Assembly: GCA_003524435.1 (NCBI GenBank)
Contig: DQHP01000079.1
Span: 1 to 9,165 of the forward strand
From: Microbacterium sp.
GTDB taxonomy: Bacteria; Actinomycetota; Actinomycetes; Actinomycetales; Microbacteriaceae
Direction of reading: 5' to 3'
DNA length: 9,165 nucleotides
Shown here: positions 5,798 through 9,165 of the stretch, piece by piece
Numbering within the stretch: position 1 is the stretch's first letter
Layout of the letters: the number at the start of each line of letters is the position of its first letter
The notes under the pieces: generated by a model
Databases searched by the model: none
Told to the model about the DNA's origin: nothing
The model's input: the letters and a program-made list of their open reading frames with translations, nothing else
Made by a program: the position numbers and the translations under genes

Positions 5798-6748
5798 ATG
5801 TCACTTCTCACGCGTTCGGGGCGCTCCACCGGTGAATCCGGTGGGGTCGCCCCGGCGCGGCCGGGAAAGCGCGTCTTCCGAGGCAGGCATGCCTGGACGA
5901 TCCTCGCCTTCCTTGCCCCCGCCATCTTCTTCGTCTGCTGGTTCACCTACTATCCGATGCTTCAAGGCGTGCGGATGGCCTTCCACGACTGGAACCTGTG
6001 GGACCTGACCTCGACGCCCTTCGTCGGCTTCGACAACTTCACGCGCGTCTTCAGCGACCCCGTCTTCCCGCAGGTCGCCTGGAACTCGGTGCTGTGGGTT
6101 GTCGGCTCACTCGTTCCCCAGTTCATCATCGGCTTCTTGATCGCCCTGGCCCTGCGCACACGATTCCGCTTTCGCGGTGTTTATCAGGCGCTGGTGTTCT
6201 TTCCGTGGGCTGTCTCCGGCTTCCTGATCGGGATGCTGTTTCGCTGGATGTTCAACGCCGAGTTTGGCGTCGTCAACGACCTTCTGATGAAGACCGGACT
6301 CATCGACGCTCCCCTCCCCTGGCTCGCTGACCCGAAGCTCGCCATGATCGCCGTCATCATCGCCAACATTTGGTACGGGGTGACATTCTTCGCGATCATG
6401 ATCCTCGCCGCGCTGCAGTCCGTGCCAGACGAAATGCTTGAGGCCGCGAGTCTCGACGGCGCAGGGCGCCTGCGCCAGCTGTTTTCAGTGATCATCCCGT
6501 ACATCCGGATGACGCTGCTGCTGACGATCCTGCTGCGGGTGATCTGGATCTTCAACTTCCCCGACATCATCTGGGCAATGACCAGAGGTGGCCCCGCGAA
6601 CCAAACCCACATCATCACGACGTGGATGATCAACTTCACCCAACAGGGCAACTACGGCATCGCGAGCGCGATCGGCCTGATCGTCGTCGGATTCTTGTTC
6701 GTGTTCTGCGCCTTCTACCTGATGGCAATGAGAAAGGCGAGCAAATGA
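5798..6748 (+). CDS. ABC importer permease, MalF/UgpA type
   Basis: A 316-residue inner-membrane permease with about six transmembrane segments, the first near residues 33-53. The EAA loop that docks the cytoplasmic ATPase lies at residues 215-234 (EAASLDGAGRLRQLFSVIIP), including the conserved Gly221 and Pro234. The N-terminal 30 residues are polar and basic, as usual for MalF-type subunits in Gram-positives. ATG 5798 is preceded by GAGGGAT inside the end of the binding-protein gene. The stop overlaps the start of the next permease (ATGA at 6745-6748), a sign of translational coupling. The call as a sugar-type (COG1175-like) permease is secure; the substrate is not known. Confidence 0.93.
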   Translation: MSLLTRSGRSTGESGGVAPARPGKRVFRGRHAWTILAFLAPAIFFVCWFTYYPMLQGVRMAFHDWNLWDLTSTPFVGFDNFTRVFSDPVFPQVAWNSVLWVVGSLVPQFIIGFLIALALRTRFRFRGVYQALVFFPWAVSGFLIGMLFRWMFNAEFGVVNDLLMKTGLIDAPLPWLADPKLAMIAVIIANIWYGVTFFAIMILAALQSVPDEMLEAASLDGAGRLRQLFSVIIPYIRMTLLLTILLRVIWIFNFPDIIWAMTRGGPANQTHIITTWMINFTQQGNYGIASAIGLIVVGFLFVFCAFYLMAMRKASK

Positions 6749-7638
6749 GCGCCACCGCCCAGTTGATCGTTCCACCCGGCGCCCGTCAGAAGTCGCCGCG
6801 CCGCGGGCGCAGGAAAGTGTCTGGTCTCAGCATCCTGCGCTTTGTCGGGCTTGCGATCTGGCTGCTGATCACGCTTTTTCCGCTGTATTGGATCGCGCTG
6901 ACCTCGTTCAAGTCACCAGGCACCGTCAACGTTTACCCGATCGAATACTGGCCCAGCCAACCGTCGATGCAGAACTACGCGAATCTGTTCGACACCAGCA
7001 GTTTCGGGGTGTTCCTGGCGAACTCCGCGATCGTCGCGCTCGTCGCCGGCGTCACGAGTACGTTCATCGCGCTGCTCAGCGCTTTCGTGATTGCGCGCTT
7101 CGAGTTTCGCAGTAAGGGCGCGGTACTGATCGCTTTCCTGCTGACGCAGATGATCCCCGCGTTCATCGCTCTGGGACCGCTGTACTCGATGATGGCGGAC
7201 CTCGGACTCGTCGATAACAAGTTCGGCCTGATCCTCATCTACATCGCGATCTGCATCCCGTTCTCGACGGTCATGTTGCGCGGGTTCTTCGAGAACGTCC
7301 CGGTGGCGCTCGAAGAAGCCGCGATGATCGATGGGTGCTCGCGACTCGGCGCCCTGTTCCGCGTGCTGGTGCCGGTCATGACACCGGGCATCATCGCCGC
7401 GTTCATCTTCAACTTCGTGAACTGCTGGAACGAGCTATTCCTATCGGTTGTGCTCATGCACTCGGAAGAGAACCGCACGGTGCCGGCCGCGCTGAACGGC
7501 TTCATCTCGACGTTCAACGTCGACTGGGGCTCGATGTCAGCCGCCGCCGTAATCACGATCCTGCCGACGATGGTGATGTTCGCACTCGCGAGCAAGTGGA
7601 TCGTTCAGGGGCTGACGGCGGGCGCGGTCAAGGAATAG
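6745..7638 (+). CDS. ABC importer permease, MalG/UgpE type
   Basis: A 297-residue inner-membrane permease, partner of the preceding one, with about six transmembrane segments. The N-terminal segment LAIWLLITLFPLYWIALTSF (residues 36-55) followed by an N-Y-x-x-L-F region is typical of MalG-like subunits. The ATPase-docking EAA loop is at residues 190-210 (EEAAMIDGCSRLGALFRVLVP), with Gly197 and Pro210. The start is ATG 6745, overlapping the previous stop as ATGA and preceded by AAAGG; an upstream in-frame ATG at 6622 is rejected because it runs inside the previous gene and adds non-membrane, unrelated sequence. No ATPase gene follows; the operon ends at a hairpin. Importers of this class in actinobacteria commonly borrow a shared MsiK-like ATPase. 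Confidence 0.93.
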   Translation: MSATAQLIVPPGARQKSPRRGRRKVSGLSILRFVGLAIWLLITLFPLYWIALTSFKSPGTVNVYPIEYWPSQPSMQNYANLFDTSSFGVFLANSAIVALVAGVTSTFIALLSAFVIARFEFRSKGAVLIAFLLTQMIPAFIALGPLYSMMADLGLVDNKFGLILIYIAICIPFSTVMLRGFFENVPVALEEAAMIDGCSRLGALFRVLVPVMTPGIIAAFIFNFVNCWNELFLSVVLMHSEENRTVPAALNGFISTFNVDWGSMSAAAVITILPTMVMFALASKWIVQGLTAGAVKE

Positions 7639-7674
7639 GCGGCGCCGGCGGGCGCTGATCTCCCGTGATGCCAC

Positions 7675-7718
7675 AAGGATTTCCCGGCTTGGATTCAAAT
7701 CGCAGCCGGGAAATCCTT
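7675..7718. terminator. Strong bidirectional intrinsic terminator between convergent genes
   Basis: AAGGATTTCCCGGCT (7675-7689) and AGCCGGGAAATCCTT (7704-7718) form a perfect 15-base-pair stem with a 14-base loop. On the + strand it is followed by CTTCTTTC, ending the importer operon 36 bases after the stop. On the - strand it lies about 25 bases past the rlmN stop and is followed by TTGTGG, so it can serve both sides. Confidence 0.85.
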
Positions 7719-7743
7719 CTTTCAATACGCAGAAGCGCGAGGA

Positions 7744-8988
7744 TCAGGCGAGCGCTTCCGCGGCGACTTCATCCTCAGTCGTCGCGACCAACTGCCCGCA
7801 GGCGCCGTCGATCTCCTTGCCGCGGGTGTCGCGAAGGGTCGTCGGGACGCCAGCGTCGTTGAGACGCCGAATGAACTCGTTCGTCACCTCTCGAGTGGAT
7901 GCTGTCCACACTGACTCCGGCGTCGGGTTCAGCGGAATCGGGTTGACGTGGACCCAGCCGCGACCGCGCTGGTTGAGCTTCTCCGCCAGCAAGTCCGCGC
8001 GCCAGCCATGGTCGTTCATGTCTTTGATGAGCGCATACTCGATCGACACGCGACGACCAGTCTTCTCGTAGTACTCGCGCGCAGCATCCAGTGCTTCATC
8101 GACCTTCCACTTCGAGTTCACCGGGATGAGCTCATCACGAAGGTGGTCATCGGGCGCGTGCAGCGACAGCGCGAAGGTCACCGGGATGCCCTCGTTGGAG
8201 AGCTTGCGGATGGCGGGAACGAGACCGACCGTCGACACCGTGATTCCGCGAGCACTCATGCCGAGGCCGTCAGGCTGATCAGCGACCATGATGCGCACGG
8301 CATCCATCACTCGCTTGTAGTTGGCGAGTGGCTCGCCCATCCCCATGAAGACGATGTTGGAGACGCGCTCCATGGAATGGTCGTCGCTCTTCTTGCCGCC
8401 GAGGCCACCTTCGGCGATCAGCCGGTTTGCGCGGACGATCTGCTCGATGATCTCAGCCGTCGACATGTTGCGGGTCAGGCCCGCCTGGCCGGTGGCGCAG
8501 AACGGGCAGTTCATGCCGCATCCGGCCTGGCTAGAAACGCACAGCGTGATGCGACCGGGATAGCGCATAAGCACAGACTCGACGAGCGCTCCGTCGTGCA
8601 GGCGCCAGAGGAACTTGATCGTGTCGCCCTTGTCTGTCTCGAGGCGGCGCACTTCGGTGAGCAGCGGCGGCAGCATGCCGGCGACGAGCTCGTCACGCTG
8701 GGCAGCGGGGAGGTCAGTCATCTCGGCCGGATCAGACGTGTAGTGCGTGAAGTAGTGCGTCGACAACTGCTTGGCACGGAAGCCGGGCAGGCCCAGCTCC
8801 TTCACCTTTTCGACGCGCTCAGCGGGCGTGAGGTCAGCGAGGTGCACGGGCGGCTTGCCGCGCTTCGGGCTCGCGAATTGCAGCAGCGGTCGACCGCTCT
8901 CGTCTTTCTTCTGGGTCCAGCCCTCGGTCCGCGGACGCGTCTGGCGCACACCAGTGTTCGCAGGGCGCGCAGGAGAAGTCTCGGTCAT
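7744..8988 (-). CDS. rlmN: Dual-specificity 23S rRNA (adenine-2503) / tRNA (adenine-37) C2-methyltransferase RlmN
   Basis: A 414-residue radical-SAM methyltransferase that methylates C2 of A2503 in 23S rRNA and, in characterised homologues, A37 of some tRNAs. The iron-sulfur ligands lie in CGMNCPFC at C157, C161 and C164. The two catalytic cysteines match E. coli C118 and C355: C150 in LCVSSQAGC has the same 7-4-3 spacing to the cluster cysteines, and C397 is in GACGQL. SAM-binding and fold motifs include FMGMGEPLANY (214-224) and ALSLHAPDD (273-281), and VNPIPLNP (348-355) is also typical of the family. A 30-40 residue Pro/Lys-rich N-terminal extension compared with E. coli is common in actinobacteria. 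The start ATG 8988 is chosen over a longer frame to 9162 because the upstream translation is Arg-rich and unrelated, and a -10 box abuts ATG 8988. Confidence 0.97.
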   Translation of the reverse strand: MTETSPARPANTGVRQTRPRTEGWTQKKDESGRPLLQFASPKRGKPPVHLADLTPAERVEKVKELGLPGFRAKQLSTHYFTHYTSDPAEMTDLPAAQRDELVAGMLPPLLTEVRRLETDKGDTIKFLWRLHDGALVESVLMRYPGRITLCVSSQAGCGMNCPFCATGQAGLTRNMSTAEIIEQIVRANRLIAEGGLGGKKSDDHSMERVSNIVFMGMGEPLANYKRVMDAVRIMVADQPDGLGMSARGITVSTVGLVPAIRKLSNEGIPVTFALSLHAPDDHLRDELIPVNSKWKVDEALDAAREYYEKTGRRVSIEYALIKDMNDHGWRADLLAEKLNQRGRGWVHVNPIPLNPTPESVWTASTREVTNEFIRRLNDAGVPTTLRDTRGKEIDGACGQLVATTEDEVAAEALA

Positions 8989-9000
8989 GCTTCCAGGGTA
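8989..9000 (-). promoter_or_regulatory. Putative leaderless -10 element for rlmN
   Basis: On the minus strand TACCCT (9000-8995) is followed by GGAAGC and then ATG 8988, the same geometry as at the ACT gene (TACGCT-GGCGCC-ATG). GGAAG could instead be read as a ribosome site but would be only one base from the start codon, too close to work well. The -35 region is weak. Confidence 0.42.
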
Positions 9001-9165
9001 CGGGTCTACGGGTGAGAAGAGGCTGGGTCGCCCACTGCCGCTGGCGGCGAGGCCGAGAGTGGCCATGTCATGCCGAACTTCGCAAGCGAGTATCCGGTGT
9101 GCGCGCCGGGCCGGGGGGCAGCGGCGGGGAGAGCGAGAGGATGTGCGGGTTCGCCGCCTCACGCA
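9001..9165 (-). other. Upstream flank of rlmN with no supportable gene
   Basis: These 165 bases have open frames, but their translations are Arg- or Pro-rich and unlike any family I recognise. On the minus strand a TGA at 9161-9159 could end a gene lying beyond the window edge, and another frame runs open from the edge to a TGA near 9070. Neither gives a recognisable C-terminus. I see no hairpin terminator here. Confidence 0.3.

Noticed and set aside
6622..6744. N-terminal extension of the second permease
   Set aside because: It runs inside the first permease gene and its translation is Arg/Asp-rich without membrane character; the ATGA overlap at 6745 is the normal operon start.
7948..9015. 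Long + strand open frame (355 codons) opposite rlmN
   Set aside because: It is the antisense shadow of rlmN, which has all family motifs. The + strand translation is His/Arg/Ala-rich with no recognisable family.
8989..9162. N-terminal extension of RlmN to GTG 9162
   Set aside because: Arg/Ser/Pro-rich translation without similarity to RlmN, and a -10 box just before ATG 8988.
1..9165. Mobile element, prophage, CRISPR array or defence system
   Set aside because: No transposase, integrase, terminal inverted repeats, regular spaced repeats or defence-family motifs were seen, and the window looks like ordinary chromosome throughout.

Overview
This window looks like the chromosome of a high-GC Gram-positive bacterium, most likely an actinobacterium of the Microbacteriaceae (Microbacterium-like). 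The reasons are strong G/C preference at third codon positions, actinobacterial-style proteins (an RlmN with an N-terminal extension, a DUF4407 membrane protein, a sugar importer without its own ATPase gene), and two genes whose start codon follows directly on a TANNNT -10 box, the layout of leaderless actinobacterial mRNAs. The genus is inferred from general resemblance, not from a marker gene.

Layout. (1) Bases 1-736, + strand: the C-terminal end of a PLP-dependent cysteine synthase/desulfhydrase-like enzyme, then a two-ACT-domain GcvR-like regulator. (2) Bases 723-2177, - strand: a DUF4407 membrane protein whose 3' end overlaps the ACT gene by 14 bases. Its reading frame continues well past the first conventional start (GTG at 1988) to a Shine-Dalgarno followed by ACG, so a non-canonical or mutated start is likely. 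(3) Bases 2355-3041, - strand: a FadR-type GntR/FCD regulator, divergent from (4) bases 3224-7638, + strand: a four-gene cluster of a class V PLP enzyme (isopenicillin N epimerase-like), a lipoprotein substrate-binding protein and two MalF/MalG-type permeases, closed by a strong hairpin terminator. (5) Bases 7744-8988, - strand: rlmN, a housekeeping rRNA/tRNA methyltransferase converging on the operon.

How the parts work together. The regulator/aminotransferase/importer block reads as one substrate-inducible uptake-and-use cassette. The binding protein catches a small solute outside the cell, the two permeases move it in using an ATPase encoded elsewhere, and the PLP enzyme acts on an amino group. 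The divergent FCD regulator probably controls the cassette and itself. The 182-base gap between them is AT-richer than its surroundings and carries two similar operator-like dyads (GTTGT-N3-ACRAS) whose centres lie 63 bases apart, close to six helical turns. The substrate cannot be read from the sequence.

I see no phage, transposon, CRISPR array, defence island or RNA gene here. The least explained signals are the paired operators, the ACG start of the DUF4407 gene, and a marked excess of the heptamer AGCATCC/GGATGCT on both strands.
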